DNA of 64,000 nt, taken from Euborellia annulipes. Lineage: Eukaryota; Arthropoda; Insecta; Dermaptera; Anisolabididae. A program made the translations under genes and the position numbers. Positions 34,741-63,990 of this stretch are shown in pieces. The notes under the pieces were generated by a model. The model was not told the DNA's origin. It searched no databases and saw only the letters and a list, made by a program, of their open reading frames with translations. Location of the stretch: the NCBI GenBank assembly GCA_023213315.1, contig JAKCPI010001711.1, forward strand, positions 1 through 64,000, read 5' to 3'. The stretch's first letter is position 1. Each line of letters starts with the position of its first letter.

Positions 34741-36958
34741 TTACAAGTACAATTCAAAATCGACTCTTCGACTGGCATAAAATGGTCCTTCCTGACCAGC
34801 TCGTCTCACCCAAACGCCTTTGTCTGTCGGGAATGTTCCATCTGTAGACCATTTCTGCATCTGTTCACTTGTATAAGGGCCATGTAATTCTGCATCATCC
34901 GTATTTGTCAATTTATAAAACCAACGCACTTCTTCGACTTCTTTTTTATCTTCTTGGCCAGATGTTGAAGCATTTTCATCAATTTTTGCCTTTTTAATCA
35001 TCTGTGATTCTTTTTCTTCAAAATCCTCATCATACATGTTTAGTTCAGTATTTGTAAAAGGTCTCTTTTTATTTACCTAAAAAAAAATATATATATATAT
35101 CTTTGTAAGAAAATAAATTTAGATAATTTATAAAAAAAAAAAAAAAACTTCGGAATAAGTGTTATTTTGGAAGGGTTAAATGAATATTTTTTGTTTATGA
35201 TAATTTTGTATATATTAGATATAATATTATATGGTTTTCGAATGGGGGGGGCGCAAAAAGGTATTGTGCCTCGGGCGCGAGTTAATCTCGCTACGCCACT
35301 GCCTGGACCCCAAATATACATATTATAAATATAACGGCTATCGTCAAAGTCTTATAGGGCCTGAGTTGCTGAAAAGACTGTGTGCATGGTGTGTGAGAGT
35401 GAATGAGACAAGAGTGTTTTTTTTAAGTTTCTGGATCCAATAAATGATGGTAACCCTAACTATAGAGGGAGCGGCAAACGGACTTTATCCTAAAGGCGGC
35501 ATAACAGGTACTCTTAAATCCGGCCCTTCGGACCCCACGATGAATATTAAATAAAATTAAAAACTTGCCTCTTGTAGATACAAACCTTTTTAATTATATT
35601 TTCAATATCTTCATATTTTTGTTGATATACATCCATATTTCCTGTTTTTGTCAATAAGTCATTTGCAAGACTAGTTAATTCGCCCATTTTCTCCATATCT
35701 TTATTTATATTTTCTTCTTCTTCAGATGATTTCTTTTGGGATTGATTACCTTTGTTTTTCCAACGTTGGGAAGCAGAAAGACTACCTTTTCCTCCTAAAT
35801 TTTTTTTATAAATTAAGAACTACAGGGCTGTATATCAGGATATTAGAGAATCATTGAAATTTTAAAATAAGAAAAAGAAAAAGAGACTGCATATGAATGA
35901 ATTTAAATAAAACAAGATGACCAAATTTGCAAAACGATATTAAGAAAAATTGCTAATAATAAAGATGGTGATTTATTCTAATTAATATTTGTCTCTTTTT
36001 TCTCTCGCTTATAAATAAATTCCAATTTATTTTATTATTTTAAAGCCCATACCAAGTCGTCTAAGAGCCTGTGCTACTGTTTCTTTAGGTTTCATTAATT
36101 TAAGCATGTTTTGGCATACAATTGTTGGATCAAAGGGTTCTGGTTCACTACTGACATCACTTGAAGCATCTTCTGGTATGGGTTTAGAATTTTCACGAAT
36201 CTATAAAAATAAAAATAAAATTATATTAACAGGAAAGACCCAATAATAAATCTAAATTATTTTCTGAGCAAAATTGTTTGTAAATTAGATGAAGTTCAGG
36301 AATCTTTTTCACAATATTCAAAACGATTTTTTATGAAATCTTTGATACTGAATCAATCAGTACCTGAACCCAATCAATATTATCTAGCCAAGAATCTCGA
36401 ATTTCATTTTCTTTTTTCCAATGATAGTTGCCCTGTGTATCAAAATGTCCTTCTTCAAGCTCTTCTTTTAAATTAAATGGAGTAATACGAGATTCTCCCC
36501 CAGCAGCTAAGATTGCAGCATCTGTTTCATTCTCTTGACCTTCAATATCTGCATCCCGGAGTATCTGGTATCTAAAATAATTAGATATATAATCAATAAC
36601 ATATCTATTATAAAAACTTCACTTTCTAATTAGGTTATTATTGCTTATCAGATGATAAATTCAATAGAACGTTTAAAATGATTAAGAGAATTGGGCTAAA
36701 TCTTAAAGTGTTCTCTAATGTGGACAAAATGTCAAGTAAGGATGTAATATAAATAAAATAACTCTATATATTACTATTATGTCTTTCTTAAGTTTCAATA
36801 TAACTATATCTATAAAATTTTATGTGTAACAATATATTAAATTTTAATATAACATTTTAATTCATCAAAGATCAATACTTTTCTTTAATTGTTTGAGCTT
36901 CATCCTCTTCATCCGAATCCAGAGAATGTTTCTTTACAATATCGTCAGCTAATGACAT
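34741..36958 (-). CDS. CD2BP2: CD2BP2 / U5-52K orthologue, GYF-domain protein (5 exons)
   Basis: Component of the U5 snRNP; in other animals it binds proline-rich peptides and acts during tri-snRNP assembly (yeast relative Lin1/Snu40). Exons in transcript order: 36958-36879, 36571-36364, 36200-36053, 35794-35586, 35076-34741; 981 nt, GT-AG, in frame, 326 aa (human about 341). Visible blocks: KHSLDSDEEDE near the N-terminus (residues 10-20), then ITPFNLKEELEEGHFD and RDSWLDNIDW (about 58-97), a central helix-rich KPKETVAQALRRLG segment, and a C-terminal GYF domain (about 265-326) with WFYK, GPYTSEQMQKW and a final DFELYL. The signature GPF and GYF tripeptides read GPY and GTF here. The first ATG is taken because it directly precedes the conserved acidic block; a 5' UTR intron may end just upstream (acceptor-like tttttacag near 36990). 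It lies head to head with USP32. Confidence 0.93.
35077..35585. mobile_element. CD2BP2 intron 4 with hAT-end and SINE1 fragments
   Basis: ctcgctacgccactg near 35287-35301 is a hAT-type right end without its partner. It runs into the 3' half of a SINE1 (about 35303-35425: cctggacccc ... cttatagggcctgag ... gtgagagtgaatgaga). Confidence 0.55.
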
Positions 36959-37439
36959 TATAAAAATTTAAATGAAATATGTGATTTCTGTAAAAACAAA
37001 TTATAACCAATTAAAATTAATTTAAGCAAATATTTTTTTAAAGAGAAAATTTCTTACTTTCATTTATTTAATTAAATTACTTTTAAAATATTAAATTGTT
37101 AAATATATGTATATAATCCTTTCCAAAATAAAATAAACATAATAATATTATAGGATTATCTGAAGTATAATATAATTTTGAGGTTATTATTATTATTGAT
37201 CCTGAAGATAGGAACAAATCCAAGTAAGCCACAAATTAGAGATGGGCAAAATCGTTCTTTTTGAGGAACGGGTCGTTACCCTTTCAATCTCTGAAACGAC
37301 CCGTTCATAGTTCTTTTTAATTTTCTCTTCTAGAAATGGGACTATGGGCCTGCCTTGTCTATTCGAAATACCTTGCTCTTACCTAAATGTATATGTTAAT
37401 ATACATTTATATAGACCATGTTTTTGGATTCAGGGCATG

Positions 37440-38613
37440 GGCGCACCCAGCGAGGGGCAGCTGCCCTCCTCCCCAGAAGCAAGAAAAAAAAATTAAATGT
37501 TTATAATGTTAAGAAACGAAACAAAATTAGGTAGGGCGCATGGGCGTCCGCAGGGGGGCAACCAGGCACTTGCCCCCCTGGAAAATTAAAATGATACAAA
37601 AAAATGTATAAAACAAAAAAAAATACAAAAAAATCTTTCACAGTATACATCCACCTTGCCGCGGTGAGAAAGCTTTAAATACTAAGAGATGTATAACATT
37701 ATTAATATCAAAATACGTTTTTTTTAACTTATCTTGAAGTGACTTGCCCCCCCTGCAAAAAATCCTTGCCCCCCTGCAAAAAATCCTGCGGACGCCCATG
37801 GTAGGGCGATAGAGAATATTCAGCTTCTTACCACACTGAAATGGTGTAAAAAACCAAGAATTATCTTGAGCCACATAGCCACTAGAAGTTCCAGGGGGAG
37901 CCCTGAGGGGTCTGGGCCCCATTTGGGCAGAAAAATATCTCGATTTGGAGATATTCAAACATAAAAGTTATTTTATAATTTAAAGGGCGCAATTTTGATA
38001 TCAAGAAAATATATGGCAACCATTTATTCCGCATTTTGCGGGACAATTTTGCATTTTGATTCAATGGCCCGCAAAATGTCCTACATTTAATTTGTAACTG
38101 TTTCTTCACTTGTGTTTAAGATATATTATTATAAATTTTCAATTTTTAAAAATTATCTAAATTATTTATTTTTTATAATATGAAGGCGCGCCTTCGCCTC
38201 ACAGTTTGGAAAACGCTGACTTACGATAAGTGAATGCGAAAACTCTTTAATTTTATTAACAAAAAAACATGAATACTTAAGGGGGGGGGGCAATTTATGT
38301 TTTTGTCCGGGACGGCATATAAGCTAAAGCAGGCGCTGGTAAAGGAGAGAAGGGATTTCATTCATAGATTCATCTGGGTCATCTCATGGGGTACCGAGTG
38401 TTAGCCTCGGCCAGAGACAGGTGGGTATGGTGTGTGTCATAGTGCACGATGCACCAGGGGTAACCAAACGGGGAATGATTTTTTTTGTTAGGACTCGAGG
38501 GTTTTTATGCCTTTAATTCCAAGGCTTATCCCCTCTATATTAAAAAAAGTTATGTCACAATCTGGACGACCATGACTTCCCCCCCCCCTAGATTTGATCC
38601 TAGGTACGCCCTT
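37440..38613. mobile_element. M-family element inside the 37237-38851 element
   Basis: Ends catgggcgcacccag / ctaggtacgcccttg; interior homologous to 22904-23170. Itself interrupted by the MITE at 37539-37800. Confidence 0.6.
37539..37800. mobile_element. hAT-like MITE, 262 bp, 8-bp TSD
   Basis: Perfect 15-bp TIR catgggcgtccgcag / ctgcggacgcccatg; exact TSD gtagggcg (37531-37538, 37801-37808). The innermost and so youngest layer of the nested complex. Confidence 0.9.
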
Positions 38614-39214
38614 GAATCGCGAACGGAATGCCCACCATTACATGAAACCAATATTTTCTCTCTATATATTAACATATATAGAGGTAAGAGAAAGTAAAAT
38701 TTAAACTGCTTCATTCTCAATGAGATTAGTGAAGGGGGGGGGGGGAGAGAATTGAAAAAAGATGGACGAACAGGACGTGGAGAACAGGTCATTTCAGAGA
38801 TCGAACGGCGAACGACCTGTTTTTCAAAAAGAACGATTTTGCCCATCTCTAAAGAATATTAAATAAACTGAAACAAAATAAGCTTAGTTAAATTTTCAAT
38901 TAAAAAAAAGAAATTAAAAATTTTAAAGAAAAATTCATTGCTATTATCTATGATTCATTGCACAAAATAAGAAATAAAAAGCCCTATCAAAAAATGAACT
39001 TACACAAGGACAAAAGAACGAGTATTTAATAGGGAACGTGAATGGACGAACTTGTTAACCAAAAGGAACGATTGGTCTACCCATCTACCAAGTGATATTT
39101 TGAATTAATTAAAAATCAGTCTTTGATCATGAGTCGGAAGATAAGTTATATGTCTTAAATTTTATACATAAATTAACAAAATTAATCGGATAATCATATT
39201 ATTTAAAAAGAAAA

Positions 39215-56272
<17,058 letters not shown>

Positions 56273-57802
56273 TTTCTTCTGAAAGCAATCATATTTTCTT
56301 TGTTTTTCCACCAAAAAAATATCTATATCTATTTCCAGCTCACACTAAACGAACGAAATAGCAAATGAACATAAATTCTTAAATAGTATAAAAAATTACG
56401 ACGAGCTTAATTTTTCAACAGAAACGGTTTGAGCAAAGTTTGATGATAAAATAAGATATAGATATTTTGTGATTAAAAAAAAACTTTCCTTTTTTTGGGC
56501 GTATAGGAAAATAAAAATGAAAAAAAGAAGCATTATATATATAATTAATAATTTTTTGAGAAACGTGATAAAATTGAATGTTCTCTTTTAAATAAGACAC
56601 TCAGTGTCTGAGATTATTCGTTTTTATTAATTAAATTTTTCAAAATTTTTTTAAAACAAAATTTAATATTAAAGTTAATCTTCTCCCTATTCATCATAAA
56701 TATAATATAATTTGCATGAAACAAAGTTTTTTGCATTGCGAGTTTCCTATGTACAGAAAAAAAACAAACAAACAAAAAATCACACTTTAAATTCCATTTG
56801 TTACAATTTAAATTAAGCTCCGCACTTCGATATTATTGTTGTATATAATTAAATAAATATTAATATATAAATTTTTTATATTAAAATAAAAAAAATAAAT
56901 AAATAAATAAGAGAAAAAGATTTTTCTTAATTAAAATTTAATTTTTTTTTTTTTTTTTTTTTAATTTATCTTTTATGGAAAAATTTATTTCAATTTTATC
57001 ATGGATTAAAAAAATAGGGGTGCCTTCTTTAAATTTTCTATTTTATCGCCCAGTTCATTATTCAAATATAAATAAGACAATACCTATTTCTACATGACTC
57101 CAATTTTTTATTAGTGGTTAATTTTTTTTTTCCTTTTTATTTTTTTTATTATATATATATATATATATCTAGTATTAACTATGGTAAATCAAAAAAGTAG
57201 ATGTCTTAATATATACGTATATGCATAACATATAAATTTTATATGTATTTATATATATATAACTTCAAGTGTATATATATATTTACAGAGTGCCTCATTT
57301 ATTATTCAAAGCATAGTGAATGTTGAAATTAAGTGAAAAATCTAATGAAAATTTAAAAGAAAAAATAATTAGCAATAATATATCTACCTACAGTATATAT
57401 TAAATATATTTTATATTATGGTATTAAAATAGACTTCTTAATTATACATCTATTTACTTTATTATTCATTTGATTATTCACTTTTTAATAGCTTTTCAAA
57501 AATTCATTTTAGGCACCCTGGATATATATTATCATATTTTTTTTCTCATCTCTTTTCTAGTCACTTGTATAATTATCAAATAAGAATTTATAAATAATAT
57601 ATCAGATTTTTATGTTATATTCAAAACAGGGTGTTTTCATTTATTATTGTAATTAGGCCTAATTTATTAACTATAACTTGAAATATTCCAAAAATTATAT
57701 TATTTTAATAATTCAGATATTATTTTATATTATATATATATATTTCGTTTATTATATAATTATTAAATATGAAAAAATTTTAGAAAAGAAAAACAATTTT
57801 TT
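56273..57802 (+). other. USP32 3' flank and probable 3' UTR
   Basis: Very AT-rich, with AATAAA-type signals (first clear ones near 56850 and 56885-56910) and homopolymer runs. No further ORF. The true polyadenylation site cannot be told. Confidence 0.4.
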
Positions 57803-57817
57803 ATTTTCTCTTACCTC

Positions 57818-57869
<52 letters not shown>

Positions 57870-58458
57870 AAGTATTGAATTCATGTCAAAAATTCGATGT
57901 CGAGATTTTGATGGATATACACGTTTTGAGGTCCCCTGAATCCAAAAAAGTGTTTTTTTCGACATGTTCTGACTGTCTGTGTTCAATTTTAAGCATGAAG
58001 TAATTGAGCTACGAGGTTGAAATTTTATATTTAAGTTAGACACCCTCCTGGAGCTTGAAAATAAGCTTTTAATCAAAATCGACCAAAAAGTACTAGTACT
58101 TTACTGAAATAGTTTTTCAGTTTTTTTCGATTTTCCCAACGATTTTGATTAAAATTCAAAAATCAATTATTTTATAGATATTCTTTAAAATGCATATTCT
58201 CATTTTGTGATTGAAATATTCTGAAGAACAGTTTACTCTTGTACTTCATAGGAAAGATAGGAGAAATGGTTGCCATAGTTACAAAATATAAATATTTTCC
58301 CATACTTATAAATTTTACATCTTAATTCAAATATTCCCTACTGGGGAACTAAATACATGTCGACACAAAAAATCTGGTGTGACAAGCACAGTACACAACT
58401 TTCGATTACCGAAGGTAAGAGAAAGTTGTGTGCTGTGCGCCAGTCACACCAGATTTTT
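57803..58458 (+). repeat. P repeat, copy 8 (near full length)
   Basis: Palindromic start with TA and GA runs (57820-57870), all internal blocks and the terminal hairpin at about 58370-58458. A second, shorter hairpin copy follows at about 58495-58535. Confidence 0.7.
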
Positions 58459-58539
58459 ACATCTTGAATTCTAGTCGGAAATAATCATATCTCGACACAA
58501 AAAAATCTGGTACGACCAGTCACACCAGATTTTTCAAAA

Positions 58540-58749
58540 TATAAAACTTGTTTATTATTTAAGCAGAGATTTGGAAATAAATGAATACAAACTGGTTCAG
58601 ACCTCTATTAATATTTCGGTACAAGCTTATGCTTTCTCCAATCATAAAATTCTAATAAAATATATATACAGAAGAAATACATTTATTAGCAGGTGATTAT
58701 TGAAATAAATTCTGGGGATCTTCTTCAACAGCTGGTTCACCCAAATTAT

Positions 58750-58788
<39 letters not shown>

Positions 58789-59391
58789 TATTTAGTTCCG
58801 GGATGACTGAGCTGGACCTCGGTGGTTTTTTCTTTTGATAAAATTGAAAAAAAAAAGTACATCAATAAAGTACTAGTACTCGAAGTTTCCCAAATTTATC
58901 TTCTGAAATAATCGCCAATTCACCTACTATATATTTTTTTTAAATTGGAGGACTTATGTCGGCCCTGGCACTAAACCAGAAGAATTTGCAAGATATCCAA
59001 AACTTTCAAAACAATATAAATTAAAGGAGGAATTGCACACATATGAGCATAATTCATAGAACATGAAATATATATATATATATACGTATATTAAAAATAC
59101 ATAAAAAGATATTGCTTCCCCAAAGATGGCAAAAAATCATCAATAAAACATTTAAACAATAAAAAGTTTTGTATTAAAATGTTTTTTCTTCTCTATGGTA
59201 GAACTAAATAATTAGTCATTCAAAATTACTTTTTACTACAAAAATTATAATTTAAGAAAGAGTCTGAACAAAAAAAAAAACCTTGTTTTGAAAAGTCATC
59301 AAAAATTTTAAAAAATTTTTGATTAAAATAAAATTACATTTTTCAAAATGTATCTCTATAAGTTATATTTATTAAATGTATTATTCTAATT
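58540..59391. other. AT-rich stretch, no gene found
   Basis: TA microsatellite at about 58747-58785. Otherwise unremarkable. Confidence 0.4.
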
Positions 59392-59677
59392 CAGTGTTTC
59401 CCAAACTGTGCGTCGCGGCGCCCCGGTGCGCCGCGGCTGTTCTCTAGGGGCGCCGTGAAAATTTTCCCATACAAATTAATTTTTCGCTAATAGTAGAAAA
59501 ATTCAAGTCAAGAATTTAAATTTTTATTAAATAAAATTGTAAACATAAGAGTAATAGATATATCAAAGCGTATCCGACTTTGAAATGAAGAAAAATTATT
59601 TGCCCTGAGATTTGACATGTGGCGCCACGGAAAAATTCTGATATATTAAGGGAACCGAAAAAGTTTGGGAAGCCCTG
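59392..59677. mobile_element. hAT-like MITE (cagtgtttcccaaact), 286 bp
   Basis: Left cagtgtttcccaaactgtgc, right agtttgggaagccctg, the classic hAT end style, with a GC-rich gtgcgccgcggc block. Flanks ttctaatt / gtttaatt agree at 6 of 8 positions, an eroded TSD. Confidence 0.75.
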
Positions 59678-59995
59678 GTTTAATTAATAATATGAATTAA
59701 CTTTTATTACTCAATTTTCAGTTAAGAGCCTATTTTAAAATGAATGTTGTTAAAAAGAATTTTGGTTTTCTCATCTTTTTAAGAAGAATCTAAGAAAGGA
59801 AAAAGAATGAAGCTATATGCCTTTATTATAAAGAAAATATTTCTAAATAAATTTCTTTTTTTTTTACGTTTATTCTTAAAATAATTTATATATTTTATTT
59901 GTTTTATTAAAATTTAATCACCATAAAAAAAATATTGAAGGTGAGTTTGGATAAACGCAATAAACTCCTAATTATATATATATATATTTTTTTTT

Positions 59996-60332
59996 GAACA
60001 AGAAATTAAAACGCTGGAGGTATTTTCAGGCCAAATTTTTAATACCACTATATAGTCGACGTTTCGGGAGACTAAACGCCTCCCTTCATCAGGTGATATG
60101 TGGTTTTTGTATTTTTGTATTGTATATTATATTGAGAACTCGCCTCATGAATGCCTTTCTATTACCAGCAGATGGACTATATTTTTCTCTTATGACTAAA
60201 CCAGTGAGGGTTAATTGTTTAAAACCACATTAGTCCTGATGAAGGAAGGCGTTTAGTCTCCCGAAACGTCAACTATATAGTGGTATTAAAAATTTGGCCT
60301 GAAAATACCTCCAGCGTTTTAATTTCTTGTTC
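59996..60332. repeat. Inverted pair of 98-bp arms with hammerhead-like cores
   Basis: Arms 59996-60093 and 60235-60332 are near-perfect inverted copies around a 141-bp spacer. Each arm, read toward its outer end, has CTGATGA, a stem-loop, then CGAAACGTC, the conserved core of hammerhead ribozymes (minus strand 60093-60058; plus strand 60235-60270). Such motifs occur in Penelope-like retroelements and related repeats. Confidence 0.5.
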
Positions 60333-61275
60333 ATCGATCTGCACCAGGCTTTCCTAATCATCAATTTTTTTTTTTTTGAAAATTAATGTTTTTATATCAA
60401 CCTATTTTAGTTTGCCACTTATTCGCACCTTTGCTCTTTGATTCAACATCTAATAACAAATTATTTAAAAAAAAAATGTTTATTTTTAAATATTTCTTGC
60501 ATTATTTTTTAAAATTATTCATTCAAAGGAGTGTTGGAACTTTGTTTCAAAAGAAGGCTCTTCTTTTAATTGCTTGCTAATCTTGTCCTATTTCATATTT
60601 TGAATAATTTAATGTTATTAATTTTAGATTTTATTATCTATACATTTTTACTTTCCTACATTCCAATATATATATATATATTTATCTTCTTTTTTTTCTA
60701 GATTTGCGTTTTTAAATGATTATCTTTCTTTGTATTTAATATTTAAACTTTTTATTATATGTCACTCTGGATTATTATTAATTAATATTGAAAACTTTTC
60801 AGATCAAACATAAAGTTGTTTATAACATTTATATATACGTAACATATTCAATAATATAATTTTAAAATTTTATATTCTATTAATTTGCCTAAGAAAAAAA
60901 ATGAAATTTTAAGAATAAAATCAATGGCCTTGTATATTCACCCTCATTTCTGTATTAATGTATAAATACTCGTTTTGCTCATTGTTAATTTACATTGTAC
61001 CATAAGTAAATATTAGAAATTCAATAAAAGCTTTATTGTTTCTTTGTTATATTTAGACTTCTTTGTCACATTATTATTATATATCTCTAAGTTTTTATTG
61101 ATTAAAAATATGAGATTCCCTTCCAGTCCCAGCGCACACACACAGCATCACCTTTTTCGGCTTCAATCCTGGCTTCGCAAATCCTTGTGACGGCTCACTA
61201 TCCCTTATTCATGATCTTTTACACTTCCGGTTGTTGTACAGGATCCATTTTTACTTTCTCGTATAGTATACAAAG
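60333..61275. other. AT-rich stretch, no gene found
   Basis: A run of T-rich DNA with one clear AATAAA (about 61021-61026) followed by a T-rich segment, which might be a gene's polyadenylation region, but no coding exon is recognisable upstream in the window. Confidence 0.35.
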
Positions 61276-61730
61276 CAGTGGCGTAACGAACACCCCCCGC
61301 AAACCCTGCGGTGCTTGGGGGCCCAGGACCTTATGCCCCCCCCCCCCCCCTAAGGTTGCGGGCCGGTCCGTGCGGGCAAAAAGGTAAACTGATTTTGACG
61401 GTAGGGCAAAAAATTGTACCCAAGGTGGCAAAAATTGATTCCTCCCAAAGAAGGGAAAAAAATTTCGGACAACGCGGCAAAAATATCGATTTCTCCAAAA
61501 AAAAAAAGGTAAAATTATTTCAACGCGAAGCAAAAAAATTTTTCTGCAAGGAGGCAAAAATTTCGTTCCCGTTGCCAAAATTTCGATTCTCTAAAAAAGG
61601 AGCTAAAAGGATTTTAACGAGAGGTGGAAAAATTGAGCACAGGGCGGCAGGGCGGCAAAAATTTCACCCTGAATGAGGCCCGAAAAAAAAAGGATGTGGC
61701 GGGGCCCAGCTAAAATACGTTACGCTACTG
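61276..61730. mobile_element. hAT-like MITE (cagtggcgtaacg), 455 bp
   Basis: Ends cagtggcgtaacg / cgttacgctactg; flanks atacaaag (61268-61275) and atataaag (61731-61738) are a 7/8 TSD. The interior is a degenerate tandem of ggcaaaaatt-type units. It sits in the palindromic start of a P repeat. Confidence 0.8.
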
Positions 61731-61736
61731 ATATAA

Positions 61737-61900
61737 AGAGAAAGTATTGTAATCGTCAAAAAATTCGACTTTGAGATTTTGATATTTCTCCACGTTTTAG
61801 AACTCTCTGAGTCCAAAAAAAAAAAACATTTTTGGCAGTATGTCTGTGTGTCCGTCTGTCTGTGTGTGTGAACACGATTGCAGATGGCAAAATTGAAATT
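61737..61900 (+). repeat. P repeat, diverged copy 9
   Basis: aaagagaaagtattgtaatc, gagattttgat and a GTCTGTCTGTGTGTG run. Its left palindrome half (tactttctcgtatagtata) lies on the other side of the hAT MITE. Confidence 0.55.
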
Positions 61901-62689
61901 CAGAAAGAGCACGTCGAAATCTATAAAATAACCAATTTTCAAAACTCCCGGAAAACTTTCCTTTTTTTGAACCAAATGACTGGTTTAAGAAGATTTCGAG
62001 AAATTAGGTCTTTCCTAAAGGTTATATGGTTTATGGGCGAGATAGGCGAATTGTTAGCGGGGGTGGTGTTTTTATTGCGGTCAGGGAGGCTCTTCCAAGT
62101 ATCTAAATTTTGTAAATCCGCAGGAGGAAATATTTATTATAAGTCAGATGTACAGTATAGCTAGCACATCCTTCGCTCTTTTAGATAAATATTATTATTT
62201 ATTTATGAAAATGAGTCGTCCTAAAAAAAAAAAAAATTGAATTAGTATTAAGTTAGTTAATTATGAAAATATCAAGTTTGTGTACTATTAATTAATATTT
62301 ACCTTTTTTTCTCTCCTCTCGAAACAAATATTCACTAATGAAAAGTTATCTCTTTTAGTTTTCCAAGAATAATTATTTACTTATGGAAAATATTTAAATG
62401 TCTCAATTCTGTTAGTAGGCCTAAACATGTTATAATTCCTGACCTGAAAAAAAATTTTAATTAGTCTTAATTCTAATAAGTTAATTTATAAGAATTTTGA
62501 ATTAGTGTGTTCTAATTTATTTGTTTACCTTAAATTTCCCACAAAATATTGAAAATCTTCTCTCTTCTCTCACTTTTTTCCCACTCATATAAACACTAAA
62601 TAAAAAATAAACACTAAAAAAGATATCTTCATCTACTACAACAAAAAGTGTATGTGATAAATGAAAATATATTCCTTGTTTGCCGAACA

Positions 62690-62728
<39 letters not shown>

Positions 62729-63160
62729 CAATATATATATACAGCGGTATATATATTTACCTTAAACCGGGAGTCTAAAGAAATCGTATCAGTGAGAATG
62801 AACGTGATTTTTTGGGTTACAAACAAGCGAGTGCGGGGGCTAACATGGGAGAGATCCTACCTAGCCTAACACAAAATACGAAGACAATAGAGAGTATTTG
62901 TAACCCCGTCTCCACCATCAGATCGGTGGAGCCCTCGGGTTCCTAGCCTCAAGGATTGCAATCCCTCGGTGGAAGAGGCTCTTTACTATTTGGGGTCAGC
63001 TGAAAAAAAGAACATCCTAAAAAGCTAATCTAATCTACCCCCTTTAATATTCTTGCACCATGCAAAATACCTTTGTTCTGTTGACCCTCAGGAATCTGTA
63101 ACAAAAAAGAGAAAAATGAAATTAGAATCACATCATTTAAATATTTTTGGATTTATGTGT
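61901..63160. other. Stretch without recognised gene
   Basis: TA microsatellite (about 62695-62735). A GC-richer block at about 62900-63000 has a ctccaccatcagatcggtggag hairpin and may be the end of an unidentified retroelement. Confidence 0.35.
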
Positions 63161-63169
63161 ATGTCTAGA

Positions 63170-63700
63170 GCAACGGTTCCCAACCCGTGGGCCGCGGGCT
63201 GATTGGAACAGGGCCGCGGGTGTTTAAGATAAAAATTATTAAAATAAAAAAAAAATAATAAAATTTTTTAATTTTTTTTTTTAATAAACAATTATTTATC
63301 TAAATCAAATCCTTGTTGCACATTTTTGTTTTAAATTTTAAGAGTACCAACCCATTTTATTTACACATACACGCCAAGGGCGGATACAGGGGGAGAAAAA
63401 TATTTTTTTTTGGGAAAAAATTGTATTTTTAATATAAAATTTTAAAAACTAATAGGCCTACTTAAAAATTTAATTTGTATATATATATATATTCTGGTAA
63501 AGAGCTACAGAATGAAGTTTTAATAAGAAAAAATTATTGTGTTCTGTGAGACCAAGGGCGGATACAAGGGGGGGGGGGGTAAAGGGGGTAATTATCCCCC
63601 CCGAGATTTGAAAAAAATACTTTTTTTTTTTTTAAATTTATTTTTAATGTAAAATTTGAAAAATTAATATTTAAAAATTCGATTTGTATTAAATACAAAT
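63170..63700. mobile_element. Several hAT-type end fragments
   Basis: caacggttcccaacccgtgg near 63171 and two copies of aagggcggatacagggg (63376 and 63554) are left-end styles of hAT elements followed by G runs and A/T blocks. No complete element with both ends seen. Confidence 0.45.
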
Positions 63701-63719
63701 CAAATTTTTTTTTTTTTTT

Positions 63720-63990
63720 ATAAAAAAAACATTCACACTTTTTTCTCATTCACACTCACACTCACACACACATTCACACAGTATTTTCGGCAACTCAGGC
63801 CATTTAAGACTTTAGACGATAACCGTTGTAAGTAATATATATATTGGGGGGGGGGGGGGTTCAGGCATTTCTATTTAAGCCATCTGGTATCCAAATGGCT
63901 TAAATAAAATCATCGGACTGCCTGGATCCGAACCCGCGACGTTTGGTATAGGAGGTAGGCACGCTACCTACTACGCCAAACTCGGGGGCA
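63720..63990 (-). mobile_element. SINE1, near full length (reverse)
   Basis: Reverse copy: the CACACT-repeat tail, ggccatttaagac, atttaagccatctgg palindrome, B box (minus strand gcgggttcggatcc) and the cgtagtaggtagcgtgcc A-box region up to near the window edge. Confidence 0.75.

Larger units (their letters stand above)
37237..38851. mobile_element. DNA transposon with ~41-bp TIRs (tagagatgggcaaaatcg), nested
   Basis: Left 37237-37280 and right 38808-38851 are inverted repeats (tagagatgggcaaaatcg, then ttctttttga). The end sequence is hAT-like in style, but the flanks show no matching 8-bp TSD. It contains an M-family element and a P fragment (38640-38697) and separates the CD2BP2 and USP32 starts. 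Confidence 0.75.
36959..39214. promoter_or_regulatory. Divergent intergenic region between CD2BP2 and USP32, expanded by transposons
   Basis: The start codons of CD2BP2 (minus) and USP32 (plus) face away from each other across 2.26 kb. About 1.6 kb of it is the nested element at 37237-38851, so the original spacing was near 0.64 kb, short enough for a bidirectional promoter. The remaining DNA is AT-rich; I see no convincing TATA or CpG-rich core. Near 39000-39090 a further degenerate stretch resembles the right terminal repeat of the same element. Promoter function is inference from geometry only. Confidence 0.4.

Noticed and set aside
37237..38851. Matching 8-bp TSD for the outer intergenic element
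   Set aside because: Flanks ccacaaat and aagaatat do not match; I therefore did not assign it firmly to hAT.
61311..61676. 121-aa open frame and its 119-aa minus-strand mirror
   Set aside because: Lies wholly inside the hAT-like MITE at 61276-61730; open because of its degenerate tandem repeats.
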